Origin: Anadara kagoshimensis
Taxonomy: Eukaryota; Mollusca; Bivalvia; Arcoida; Arcidae
Length of the DNA: 64,000 nt
Reading direction: 5' to 3'
Assembly: GCA_021292105.1 (NCBI GenBank)
Contig: CM037874.1
Span: 31,698,800-31,762,799 of the forward strand
Shown: one piece after another, positions 23,346 to 36,000 of the stretch
How the letters are laid out: every line of letters starts with the position of its first letter
Numbering within the stretch: position 1 is the stretch's first letter
Position numbers and translations under genes: made by a program
The notes under the pieces: model-generated
What the model saw: the letters and a program-made list of their open reading frames with translations, nothing else
The model's database searches: none
Told to the model about the DNA's origin: nothing

Positions 23346-25347
23346 GTGATATATTCTTCCGCATGTGAACTCCGACCCGTGTATTATTCGACGATATACC
23401 ACGGGTAAATGTTGATCATTTCTTTAATAAAGAGACATATACACTATCATTCAATTCAATATCTTTATTTTGTAAGTTAATTACAACTTATTGCATTTAC
23501 AATAGACATAATATTACAATCCTAACAATGTTCATATAAATAAACAACAGTACCAGGGGAGATAATAGAGTATAAATAAAATAACATAAAGTTAAACATT
23601 TTTTCTATTATAGGAATTTTGCTAGATTACATAATTGTTTGACATTGTTGATGCTGAGCAACTGTTTAAGTTTCAAGATGCTTGGTTTGACCCAGTAGTA
23701 TGGTTTAATTAAATTAATTGTTTTCTGATATAAGTATATAATTAAATTTTAACACTATCCAGTGATGTAATCTTTTTATATCTATGGCTAAAAGACAGAA
23801 TTTGTTAAGCATGTCGAAACTACTTATTTCACCAATGACGTCATTGACGTATTGTTTACATGGTTGCCATTGGCAATCAGCTGTGTTCAGCTTTTAGATT
23901 AATGCGCTATTTTTTGCGCTGGGTTTTTTTCATGTGTATAGTTTAATAAAAGATTTTATTATATAATCTACTCAATAATCCATGTAATACGGTCATACCA
24001 TAAAAATCGTATTGAATGAGTATGACGTCATAAAAACATGAAAGTCATTCCAGAGTATCTTATACTTTTGTACTTTTCTTCTAAAAAGAAGATACGTTGT
24101 ATTTAAATTGAAAATGTTTGTTTTGTTTTTGTATCCTGCGGACAGACTATTGTTTACTTTTAATATTTCAGCAGGATTTCTTTTGGCGCATGTAGACAGT
24201 TACGTGAATTTGTTGTGTTTTGGTCAATCAGCCGTTTTCTTATAATGAGAAGACAAGTTTTAAATCTACGAAAAACTCGTTTTTATGGGATTAAATAATA
24301 AATAGAATCTCAAGGCTCGTTGCATAAAAAATTATTCAACTCGTTTAATAAATTCAATATTACATAAACACTCATGCAAGATCCTCTATACATGAATGTT
24401 ATGAATATTGAACTTATTTTTGAATTTAATTATAAGAAATGGTTGGCGGTTTTATGCCGCGTGCACCAAATAATTTTATCTATGACCCCATAGATAGAAA
24501 AAAAATTACAATCATTCCTTAAATGTTTAACACTCCAAAATAAAAAGATATTCATCGTCAACAACATCATTACAAAATATACAACATCTTTCTTTTCGCT
24601 TTTTGATATTATAGTATTAATGAGCTGTTTCTGTCTGTTCTTATCTGCTTCGTTGTTGGTTACTAATAGTTGTTTTTCTTTTTCTCTCGGGGAATTAGCT
24701 TGTAGACCTAATAATCAAATAGAAGAAGTACTTGTTGGTTCTTTTCTTTTTATTTTCCGATGTTCCGGCACAAGATACCCTCCTTGCCGCGAACATCGAA
24801 TTTTATACCGGATTAGTGTTTGGACGGTGGGTGGGACTTTCCGACTGCACTTTGATTATACTAAATGTGGCCCAGACAAGAGACTCGAGTGAGCTTCTTT
24901 ATGAAAATTGTCCATATATTTATATGACATGTGCTTATGACCCAACCTCAGCAAAACATTTTAAAAATTTAATAATATACATTTTTTTAAAAGGATAAAA
25001 CCAATATTTAAACATACGAATTTTCCTAGTAACCTGTAATGACAATCTGCCTAATTCAATATAAATCATAGCATTAGTTGTCGAGCTTTTCACACTTAAA
25101 ACATTTTTACAAAAATCAAAATGAACCTGTTCTAAAGATTTCCCTTCATGCATTGCATAAACTTAATAATACATTGCACACGTAAGTGTCAAATAATGAC
25201 AGCATTATGATAGTTTCAGTATTTAAAAATAAATCTTTAGTTTTACTCTTAAGAGAATACGTAGCCTTTCTACCTTGCAATGCAAATTTTTAGTGTGTTA
25301 CATGAAATTTACCATTGTAATATTCAAAAGAAAGCCCAAATAATGGA

Positions 25348-25542
25348 GTTCGCCGCTGTACCACGTGATCAATACCTCTAACGTTTAACGTTTGTGCGGA
25401 ACATTTTAGAAAACGTCAACATCACAAATTCCCGGTATAACGTCTTTTTTATGGGAAAACATCATATTGTGCGATTCCATGTCCATTGGAAACATGCGTT
25501 TCGCAGATACGTTAGAAGGTATCACGTGGTACAGCGGCGAAC
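25348..25542. mobile_element. MITE, about 195 bp, 33-36-bp TIRs, inserted in the LINE
   Basis: GTTCGCCGCTGTACCACGTG at the left is inverted at the right. A diverged relative lies at about 11652-11805 (CCGCCACTGTACCACATACG). Confidence 0.7.
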
Positions 25543-25703
25543 CCAATTAAACTGATTAACAATATATATTTCATTACTACAATAAAACCATTTTTAGACT
25601 CTTTAACGTAACCATTATTACGAAATACAACAATTTTATTTTTACTTAAATTAACCTCCAAATCCCATTCTTGAGAATATTGATATAAAGCATTTATATT
25701 TCT

Positions 25704-26006
25704 CAAAGGCCCTCAAAAAGTTTTATGACCGTCATCACAGTATTGTTGACAAGTTTGATGTCTCGGTGTCCAGGATTGCCCTGGATATATTTGACGTCTC
25801 ATAGTTCCATGTTTCTTTCACACAATTTTCATTACACACGTGGCGGGTGTAGCTAGCTAAACAGGAGGTGCTTACCCTTCCGGAGCACCCGGCCTCACTT
25901 CCCTGGTGGAAGTACACGTGTCTAACCTAACTTGTCAGTTCGAAAGTTTTTACTTTACTTCTGGATTGTGATTCGATTCGGATATGGATTAGTATGTTTG
26001 TTTTTG
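25704..26006 (+). mobile_element. Retroelement tail inserted in the LINE
   Basis: Plus-strand copy of the family at 53.6 kb: AAAAAGTTTTATGACCGTCA, GGAGCACCCGGCCTCACTTC, ending near GTATGTTTGTTTTTG. It separates the LINE RT catalytic motif from the next RT block, so it is younger than the LINE. Confidence 0.7.
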
Positions 26007-26560
26007 ATTTAACATGTTTTGTAGACCCTCTTGTGATTCGGCGAATAAGACTAAATCGTTTGCATACATTAACAAAAATATGGACAAAGCATGTAATTCG
26101 TAGCAACAATCTGTGTGTGTTAAAATGAAAATAATATTTAGACTTAGCATTATTATACATTGATTTTATGAAAGATAAAAATTTGACTTCGGTACCAAGT
26201 TTCGAAATATTATAAAATAAATATGGTCTATTGCTAGAACCAATCTATGAAGCAACAGTATAACCTATTTTTGTTTAACAATGAATATAGTGAAGTGCAA
26301 AAACTGCATTACGTGTACCCAAACCTGGGCGGAAACCAAATTGTGCTTTGTACAGAAATCTAAATCCAACAAAAACGCTAATGTTTAATACATGAAGGTG
26401 TTCTTTAAAATATATATTTATAATGGACCGTTTTCACATCCGAGCTAAAATTGATGAAATATTTGAGTGAAAAAAAACAACTTTTCTTTCTGATTCATTT
26501 ACATATATCGATATGAAAAATAGATTTCAGAATAATCTTACAGTTTCATTAGTTTTAATT

Positions 26561-26955
26561 GACTTATTTATGACAGGCGTGGTCTGATTGGTTTCAGAAC
26601 GTAAAGGTGTCCATACCATTGTTACATGTTCGTTTTATTTGACTTATTTATGACAGGCGTGGTCTGATTGGTTTCAGAACGTAAAGGTGTCCATTCCGTT
26701 GTCACATGTTCGTTTTATTTGATTTATTTATGACAGGCGTGGTCTGATTGGTTTCAGAACGTACAGGTGTCCATTCCGTTGTCACATGTTCGTTTTATTT
26801 GACTTATTTATGACAGGCGTGGTCTGAATGGTTTCAGAACGTAAAGGTGTCCATTCCATTGTCACATGCTAGTTTTATTTGACTTATTTATGACAGGCGT
26901 GGTCTGATTGGTTTCAGAACGTAAAGGTGTCCATTCCATTTTAACATGTTCTTTT
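26561..26955 (+). repeat. Minisatellite, 80-bp unit, about 5 copies
   Basis: Unit starts GACTTATTTATGACAGGCGT and repeats exactly every 80 bp from 26561 with very few substitutions; the last unit is cut short. Confidence 0.95.
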
Positions 26956-27239
26956 TCCCACCTTTCTTTCTTAATACGTTAGGTCAGCAACAGCTTGAAA
27001 TGCGTATTTTTATTAAGTGAATTATTTAAACTTTCGATGTGTGCATAGTTAGATCGAGTTGTAAAGACCCTTACTACTGATTCAATTACACGAGTTCCAG
27101 ACTAAGCCAGGTTTCATAGTGTGTATGTGTACAACACATAATTCCACATTCTCTCATACACCCGGTTAAAATGAACGAGTGCCGTCAGAAAAGAAATGTA
27201 AACATTACCTTTTTGTTCCTTAAAATTTTAATAATAATG

Positions 27240-27400
27240 CAGTGCAACCTGGCTTAAAAGCTACCTTTATACAAGGACCACCTGCTTATAAAGGCCAGTA
27301 AAATTGTATTCCAATTGTTCTTTATTTATATTATTTGAACATGTACATAAAGGCCACTTTTGCTGGTTCCCTGGGGTGGCATCTAGAGACAGATTGGCTG
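27240..27400 (-). mobile_element. Palindromic mariner-type MITE, copy 4
   Basis: Same family in the reverse direction (AGGCCACTTTTGCTGGTTCC near the right end); both ends are diverged. Confidence 0.65.
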
Positions 27401-27730
27401 TAGTTATGAAAGTAACAATCGATTATTTCTAAACCTGTTTCAATTTCGCGGCAATAGACGGTCGTTTCAGAAATAAATTCCTCATCGGTAGATCTCGGAC
27501 CACAATAGAAATTAGAAAGATCAAAATGTATTTGACCAAATCCATCTAAAGCAATAATTTGAGCGATAAATCACAATTTAGTTGTTTTTGAGGTATTTTA
27601 AAATCTGAAAAAAGCAAATGATTTTATTAACAATATTTTACTAACAATCATTGCTGTGTATTGTCTCGTGGGTTAACGATATCATCGGTGATACTTAGTC
27701 TACCAGCAGAAATATCAGCCCAATATTTAT

Positions 27731-29535
27731 TACTAGAGTTGAGTTGAGTAATGGTGTTTAACGTCCCAGTCAAGAATATTCCACTTATATTGAGACGTCG
27801 CCAGCTATAGGCGAAGTAGTCCGACTAATCAGCCCACTAAACCCCCATTTTAATTTTTGACTTTTTGGAGGTTTGTGGTCTGACAGCTTCCATTATTGAA
27901 TTCTTGAAATTTCTGGCGAAAACGGCAGAAACGAAAACACGCGTCGATAACTTCCAGTATTTCCTTACCTCGCTCTTGCTGACAACATGGAACACTTCCT
28001 AAAACATTATTCTACCCATCCATGCTTAACTTTTAATTAAAATCCATCGATATCGGTAGAAATACAAGGTTTTTCTGATGTCTCTTAAGCTCTCTGTCAC
28101 TTTCGCATCGCGAAGACATTACTAATCTGCATTGACCAATCAGATCGCGCGTTGCATTTGGATGGTGAATCTCGCAGTTCTATCTTTTGAAAGCACATGA
28201 CGATGTTTATTTACATGAGTAATTCGCGTTATTTATGGTGTTTTCACACGTATAACATATTATTTTAGTTATTTCATTTTTATAAATAACATGTGAAGAC
28301 GTGTACTAAATCCAGTGAAGATTTTCCATCATTTTTCTCGTTTATATCTAAATGAATTTTTTCTCAAATTGGGTAATTTACTATCATATCTGGAACTTGC
28401 ATGTTCTCCTGAAATGCTGTCAAGTTTTGACCTCTATTTTGTAGATCGTAGAGTTATAATTTTTTAAACCAGTTGTAATATATATAAAGTTCAACAAAAG
28501 AGTACTTGTTAACAAGTCCATTAAAATCAATTCTCTTGTATTCATCCCGACCACACTGTAAATTTTGTCATAGGGTTTAATTTGTAACTGTATTTTGCAT
28601 GAAAATACATATACATAGATATGCTAATAAAAATTCAAAATTACTGGAATAATATTTCCAGATACTAGAAAAAGATGAGAGCGGTCAAGAATATAATTTT
28701 TATTTTTAAAATATACAGAGAAGATGCTACTCTATTTGAAAGTCTACATATAAATCTGACAATTATACCTAAATATTTTGCATACATTTTAATGTTATCT
28801 TTTGTAAAGTATTCAAACGTCATGTAAATCAGAGTGTAAAACACCATTAATAACGTGACTACTAATGTAAATAAACATCGCCATGTGCTTTCTAAAGATA
28901 GAACTGCGAGTTTCACCATCCAAATGCAACGCGCGATCTGATTGGTCAATGCAGATAAGTAATGTCTTCACGATGCAAAAGTGACAGAGAGCTGAAGAGA
29001 CATCAGAAAACCTTGTATTTCTACCGATATCGATGGATTTTAATTAAAAGTTAAACATGGATCGGTAGAATAATGTTTTAGGAAGTGTTCCATGTTGTCA
29101 GCAAGAGCGAGGTAAGGAAATACTGGAAGTTATCGACGCGTGTTTTCGTTTCTGCCGTTTTCGCCAGCAATTTCAAGAATTCAATAATGGAAGCTGTCAG
29201 ACCACAAACCTCTAACAAGTCAAAAATTAAAATGGGGGTTTAGTGGTCTGATTAGTCGGACTATAGGCGAAGGTGCAGAAATTGCCTGTGCGTTTCGCTG
29301 ATGGCATTATACAGCAGGGATCTTTAGCGTGCCAAGCCCACCGTGACACGGGACCTCGTTTGTTGTAAGTTCCCATCCGAAAGAACCGTGAATTCATTTC
29401 GTAATGCCGAGTGCTTGGCAAAAGAACAGTCACTACCCACTTTCAAGTCTTGGGTCAGACCCGGCCGGGGATCAAACCCACAACCTCCTACTTACGGAGC
29501 GAGCACACTACAAACTGAGCTACCGCAGTGGTTAA
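27731..29535 (-). mobile_element. SINE interrupted by a long-TIR Mutator-like element
   Basis: The minus-strand SINE tail (27731-27816) resumes at 29264 with the nine bases TAGGCGAAG repeated, runs through TGCCAAGCCCACCGTGACAC and reaches the tRNA-like head (B box complement at about 29470, A box complement near 29515). Confidence 0.85.
27817..29263. mobile_element. Mutator-like fold-back element, 1447 bp, about 410-bp TIRs, 9-bp target duplication
   Basis: The ends TAGTCCGACTAATCAGCCCA are inverted, and the inverted similarity continues about 410 bp inward from each side (for example CCATCGATATCGGTAGAAAT near 28050 and ATTTCTACCGATATCGATGG near 29020). Target duplication TAGGCGAAG at 27808-27816 and 29264-29272. 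The central 600 bp has no transposase. The 155-bp element at 9786 has the same ends. Confidence 0.85.
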
Positions 29536-29689
29536 TCTTTATTACAGTATCTGTTTTAATTTTGCAGCACTAGACTACTGTTTAAGAATAAAAATCCCCA
29601 TTGGTAGTGCTCGGATAAAAATTGTGAAAATCGAGTTGTTTTTTAATACTGAAATTGTTCTAGAATTGTTTTGCGAAAAACTATTGAAG

Positions 29690-31105
29690 AGATGAAAATA
29701 GGCGCCTAGAATGTCTAAACAGTTTCGTATTTATTGGAGACATGCAAAATAGGCGCCTATAATGTCTAAATAGTTTCGTATTTATTAAAGAGATCAATAA
29801 TAGGCGCCTGATATTTTCGTATTTATTGAAAAGATGAGAATTAAAGCCCTAAAATATACAAATACTTTCGTATTTATTGAAAAGAAGAACAACAGGCGCC
29901 TGAATTGTCCAAATAGTTTCGTATTTATTGAAGAGATGAACAATAGGCGCCTGAAATGTCTAAATAGTTTCGTATTTATTGGAGAGATGGAAAATAAGCG
30001 CCCGAAATGTCCAAATAGTTTCTTTTTAATTGATGAGTAGCAAAATTGGCGCCTTAAAATGTCCAAATTGTTTCGTATTTATTGAAGAGATGAAAAGTAG
30101 GCGCCTGAAATGGCCAAATAGTTTCGTTTTTATTGGAGACATGCAAAATAGGCGCCTGAAATGTCTAAATAGTTTCGTATTTATTTGATAGATGCACAAT
30201 AGGCGCCTAAAATGTCCAAATAGTTTCGTATTTATTGAAGAGGTGAAAAGTAGGCGTCTGAAATGTCCAAATAGTTTCGTTTTTATTCGAGAGATGCAAA
30301 AAAGGCACCTGAAATGTCTAAATAGTTTCGTATTTATTTGAGAGATGCAAAATAGGCGCCTTAAATATCTAAATAGTTTCGTATTTATTGGAGGGATGCA
30401 AAATAGGCGCCTAAAATGTTCAAATAGTTTCGTATATATTGAAGAGATGAGCAATAGGCGCCTGAAATGTCTAAATAATTTCGTATGTATTGGAGAGATG
30501 CAAAAAGGAGCCTGAAATATCCAAATAGTTTCGTATTTATTGAAGAGATGAATATTAGGCACCTGAAATGTCCAAATAGTTTCGTATTTATTAAAGAGAT
30601 GAACAATAGGCACCTGAAATGTCTTAATACTTTCGTAGTTATTGAAGAGATAAACAATAGCGCCTGAAATGTCTAAATAGTTTTGTATTTATTTGAGAGA
30701 TGCAAAATAGATGCCTTAAATATATAAATAGTTTCGTATTTATTGGTGAGATGCAAAATAGGCGCCTGAAATGTCCAAATAGTTTCGTATTTATTGGTGA
30801 GATGCAAAATTGGCGCCTGAAATATCCAAATAGTTTCGTATTTATTGAAGAGATGCAAAATAGGTGCACGAAATGTAAAATAGTTCCGTATTTATTGGGG
30901 AGATTCAAAATAGGCGTCTGAAATGTCTAATTAGTTTCGTATTAATTGGAGAGATTAACAATAGGCGCCTGAATGTCCAAATAGTTTCGTATTTATTGGA
31001 GAGATGCAAATAGATGCCTAAAATGTAAAAATAGTTCCGTATTTATTGGGGAGATGCAAAATAGGTGCATGAAATATCCAATTAGTTTCGTATTATAACA
31101 ATATT
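29690..31105 (+). repeat. Minisatellite, 51-bp unit, about 27 copies
   Basis: Consensus built around ATAGGCGCCTGAAATGTC and AAATAGTTTCGTATTTATTG, period 51 bp with rare 1-3 bp indels. Because 51 is a multiple of three, open frames of up to 195 codons with a 17-residue period appear on both strands (for example NRRLKCPNSFVFIGE). A single diverged unit at the paralogous place, 51688-51745, shows the array grew in cassette copy 1 or shrank in copy 2. Confidence 0.92.
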
Positions 31106-31329
31106 TCTATGTTACAATAATTGATATGTACACTTCCCGCTTCGGGAATGTGTGTGTGTATGGGGGTTTCATTTATGTTGACATGACAACTGAATAATTG
31201 ACAGATTCGTATACGAAACTAAGAACGGATCTTTATTGAAAATGTTATCATCGATTTGTTATTAACATTGCTGACAAGTTGTAGGGAACGTACAATGTAT
31301 AAAGCAATCAGTGTTTAAACCTTTACAAT

Positions 31330-32345
31330 CTTAGCACTAAAACCCTAGACATTTACTTACACCTTAAACATTTATACCCTAAGCATTTACACCTTATGCA
31401 TTTACACCCTAAGTACTTACAACCTAAGCATTTAAACCCTAAGTACTACCACCCTGAGCATTTACTGATATCCCAAGTTATTACACCCTAAGTTATTACA
31501 TCCAAAGCATTTACACCCTAAGTTATTACATCCAAAGCATTTACACCCTAAGTTATTACATCCAAAGCATTTACACCCTAAGTTATTACATCCAAAGCAT
31601 TTACACCCTATGTTATTACATCTAAAGCATTTACACTCTAAGTACTTATACCCTAAGTTATTACACCTTAAGTTACTACATCCTAAGTTATAACATCTTA
31701 AGCTATTACATCCAAAGCATTTACACCCTATGTTATTACATCCAAAGCATTTACACCCTATGTTATTACATCCAAAGCATTTACACCCTAAGTTATTACA
31801 TCTAAAGCATTTACACCCTAAGTTATTACATCTAAAGCATTTACACTCTAAGTACTTATACCCTAAGTTATTACATCTAAAGCATTTACACCCTAAGGTA
31901 TAACGCCCTAAGTTATAACACCCTAAGCATTTACACCCTTAGTTATTAAGCTCTAAGTTATTACACCCTAAGTTTTACCCCTTAGCATTTACACCCTAAG
32001 TTATTACACCCTAAGTTACTACATCTAAAGCATTTACACTCTAAATACTTATACCCTAAGTTATTACATCTAAAGCATTTACACCCTAAGGTATAACGCC
32101 CTAAGTTATAACACCCTAAGCATTTACACCCTTAGTTATTAAGCTCTAAGTTATTACACCCTAAGTTTTACCCCCTTAGCATTTACACCCTAAGTTATTA
32201 CGCCCGAAGTTATTACACCCTAAGCATTTGCACCCCTAGTTATTAAGCTCTAAGTTATTACACCCTAAGCATTTACACTCTAATTACTTACACCATAAGC
32301 CATTACAACCTAAGAAATTACACCTTAAGCATTTACACCCACACT
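31330..32345 (+). repeat. Minisatellite, about 30-bp unit (15-bp half units)
   Basis: Units of CATTTACACCCTAAG and TTATTACATCCAAAG alternate for about 1 kb. A higher-order block of about 200 bp (ending TAAGCTCTAAGTTATTACAC) occurs at least twice, near 31870-31970 and 32060-32170. Confidence 0.92.
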
Positions 32346-33018
32346 CTGAGTTACTTTAATTAAAGAGTACCTGTAACGAATTTTGTTATTTCATATTTGT
32401 TTTGAATGCCATATTAATATCACAATATCGAAAACTGCATCAAAATTGATGACCAAATAAGAAAGTTATAGCGGTTTGAAGGCTCTTCTGGATAGCTATA
32501 AGTGAAACGACCCATATCGAGGCTGATCCGAGTGTGACGTCATTTAAGTAGCTTTTGTAGTAACAAACATGGTGGACAGTACTAATAATGCTGATGTAGC
32601 GACGTATAACATAATGAATGGACAAAAATTTAACGACTCTGACGTGCACCTGTGTATGTTATATAATTGGTAAATATTTTGGGAAGAAAACTTTACAATT
32701 GATAAAATTGGCGTTCAGTTGTATTTTATTCCATCCAGAAACAGACCGCGAGAATGCGATCAAACTGAGTTCTGAATGTTAGCCTAGACATAACCAAATA
32801 CACGAGACGAGTATTTATTAAATATACGAAATTAATTGTCACTTGTTAAAATTTTAAAATAAATTAAATTTTAATATTAAATCATACAGAACCTGCTACA
32901 GACAGCACACCCTGCACAATTTTCATCCAAATATCGGTGAAACGTGGTTCCAACACAGGCAGTCGTTCACGCAAATTAAATATTTTTACTAAGTTAAAAA
33001 ATATCACAAACTCAGTAG

Positions 33019-36000
33019 TATGGGCAGCCATCAGGGCAAAAATACAAAAGCTAAGAATTAATCAAATATTTTAAAAAATAACAATAAAAAATAAATCAAT
33101 AATTAAAAAATTAAAATCACTAAACAAAATTCAAAAATCAATAATAAAAAAGCTGTGAATTAATCAAATATTTTAAAATAATAATAAAAATAAATCAATA
33201 ATTAAAAAATTAAAATCACTAAACAAAATTCAAAAATCAATAATTCGAAAATTAAATCAATAACACAATTTCATAAATCAGCAATCAAGCCTCAAACCAA
33301 CAATCAACTCTCAAATCAACATCAACATTAAATCAACAATCAAATCCAAACTCGCAAATCAAAACTCAATCAACAACCAAAATCAAAACTCAAATCAACA
33401 ACCAAAACACAAATTAACGCTAGAGGGCGCGCAGAACGAGGGAAATGAGGCAGTATTCGAAAAGTGTCACCCGCACTGCCGCACCCGCACCCAATTTTCA
33501 CATTACACACAATATCACTTTAAAAACTAAATATTTTTTAATAAAATTTTACACACTTGCCGCGCATAGGTATTTGTACTAAATTCTCTTTGGATTTTAA
33601 TTAAAAATAAGTATTTTTAAAAATATTGATCAAAACGTTTGGCAGAACTGCCGCGCTCAAGCCAATTTTTTCAGAGTGAATTTTGTTTTTTTATCGATTT
33701 CTCTTATATTAGAAAATATTGAGCCATAAAATTTTCATGGCATCTAAATATGATATTTATCTATCGAAAAATATTAAGTTCATTATTATTACTTTTATAA
33801 TTTTGGAGAATTCTTGGTGCGGCAGTTGGAGACGTCGTCAGCCGCACCCAAATCCAAATTTTCAGAGTGAAGTTTGCATTTAGATCGATTTCTCCTATAA
33901 TCATAATAATGGGGATGAAATTTTCACAGGATCTAAATATGATATTTATTTATCAATGCATACTGATTGTTATATAAAAAATTTGATAACTTATGAGAAT
34001 GGGCGCGGCAGTTGGTCTTGTCGTCAAAATATATCGATGTGTATATGTAAACAAAGGAAAGCTACTGTTTCTTGTAATGGAAGTACTGTCATTTAAGGAG
34101 CACCTCTATTGAAGTAAAGAATATAGGCAGTTTGTCTAATTAAAATGAATTTACCTACAATTATCACAAGTGAAAATAAAACTGTCTCTGAAATCATCAT
34201 CTAGACCTACACAGGAATTGTGAAACCACTTGGTACAAAACTCACAAGAAATCATATCATCATATATGTTTGACAGGGAACAGTGTCATTGGTTTTTTCT
34301 GACAAATTTTTGATTTATTTTTTCTCGGGAAGGGTTCGAATTTCTTTTTAATTAGGCATTTAAGAAGATGTTCCCTCATCATTTCTGATTTAAATGTAAT
34401 ATCTGTATCAATCGTGCCTTTAAAACAAAATTCCACTAAATTAGCAATAGCAAAGACACCACAATCAACTAATTGTCTTGTTGTTGGATATCAGGTAATA
34501 CCAAATTAATCTACCATAGGCTGCAGATAATTGTATGTCTAAAGAAGCTGCAATTTTTGTTTCTTTTCTATTAATGAAATTAAACTATCCAAAACGTATA
34601 TATTTTTATATTATCTTGTATAGATGTGACCCAGTGTCCATTACCTGTACATGGGAAAAGTAAACACTCATATCATCTGGTTTTCCACCATGATGTTTTA
34701 GCCAACGTTTTAAGTCTTGTAATATATGGTTCCAACAAAACAAAATGTGTGCATCGGGGAGATTAGCAGATATAGCATTTGTTATACTGTCCTCTCTGTC
34801 TGTAACGATTATTACTTTATTCTTTTTTAAATTTGGTATAAGTTTTGGAATTTTATGCCAAAAAAATCATGAACTTCAGTTGACTTTCTATCGTGTATGA
34901 AAAACGCAACTGGACAGCTCGGTTACCTTGAACAAGAATATGTCTAAAAACAAGCACTGACACAAAAAATCACCTAACAAGAATGTTGTGTCATAAGATA
35001 GAGTGACAGGTGCATCGGACTTAACGGCGAGGAGTTTATTTAATTCTGATAGTAGTTCAGATGAAGCGACAATGCATTTTAAATGTGGCACAACCGAAAG
35101 TCATGAATAAAATTATCTAAGTGATAGTGTAACTCTACAGCACTATATATTTCATCATGAGTAAGTTTTTTGTTCTGTCGTACAGTGTGTTTGTGTCGTC
35201 TGACTTGTGTGATATCTCTTGGATTAATTACGCCTTGATATTTGGGTTTAACTTTGTCATTGGTGACTAATTTTCTATATACATCAGACGGATTTTTAAT
35301 TTGTTGTATAGTTGATGGAAGCGTTCTTGTGTAACAATCTGTGTCTGTGTCTGAATTACCGTGAGACCTATGCTTATAAACGGTTTCATCACCGATGTAT
35401 TGAACAATAACAATTTTTTCCTTGTTAAATCTATAAATCCGACGCCTAAAAGCTTCGTTACCTATCCTATCTTTAGGCTCGGTACTTATCCAATATTTCC
35501 TAACATAAATATCTGGAATTTTTGCATTTTGGGAACGTTATACTGACTGCCTTTAATGACCCAGAAATAAGAATCAGATGTCCAATCTTTTTGTTTTGTG
35601 TTGCCTTCATCCTTAAAAACATAAACTTCTCCACCTTCAGGATGGATCGGAGGAATTTTAGATATTTTGTCTGCATCCAAATTTGAAACAATTGATTTTA
35701 ACTCTTTAGACGACAGTGTTTCATGTGAAAACTGATAAATATGACACGTTAAATCTTCACTGTGACCTCCTCCTTTTTGTGTTTTTAACATTTGTGATAC
35801 AAAAGATTTTGTCTTAGAGTAAGACACAGTTGAAACAGCCGGTGACTTCGATTGTGTTTTAGACTTAGTAGATTTTGTCTTAGCAGAAATAGATTTTGTC
35901 TTAGAGGAAGACAAAGTTGAAACAGTGGGCTAGGAGAAGTAGATGTTGTCTTAGAGTAAGACACAGTTGAAACAGCCGGTGCTTCGATTGTGTTTTAGAC

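Larger units (their letters stand above)
23448..26400 (-). mobile_element. LINE, decayed, minus strand, RT to 3' tail
   Basis: In coding order (right to left): AQFGFRPGLGTRNAVFALHY at 26345-26284 (RT motif), YANDLVLFAESQEGLQNML at 26066-26008 (the catalytic YADD has become YAND), EWDLEVN and KIVVFRN at about 25665-25615, EQVHFDFCKNVLSVKSSTTN at about 25135-25075, a CCxxC...DDEYLF...C knuckle at 24600-24540, then an AT-rich 3' region ending in ATTGAATTGAATGA at 23448. Many frame breaks. A MITE (25348-25542) and a retroelement tail (about 25704-26006) sit inside it. The clade is not decided. Confidence 0.75.

Noticed and set aside
24620-24998. Overlapping 90- and 88-codon plus-strand frames with a hydrophobic start
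   Set aside because: They lie antisense within the LINE interval, overlap each other in different frames and show no family features.
28665-28949. 94-codon minus-strand frame
   Set aside because: It spans the centre and TIR of the Mutator-like fold-back element; no transposase motif.
30026-30613. Open frame of 195 codons, minus strand
   Set aside because: It lies wholly in the 51-bp minisatellite; both strands are open because the period is a multiple of three, and no start context, splice signal or known domain is present.
31330-32345. CRISPR-like array
   Set aside because: The unit has no unique spacers; both halves repeat, and the context is eukaryotic. It is a minisatellite.
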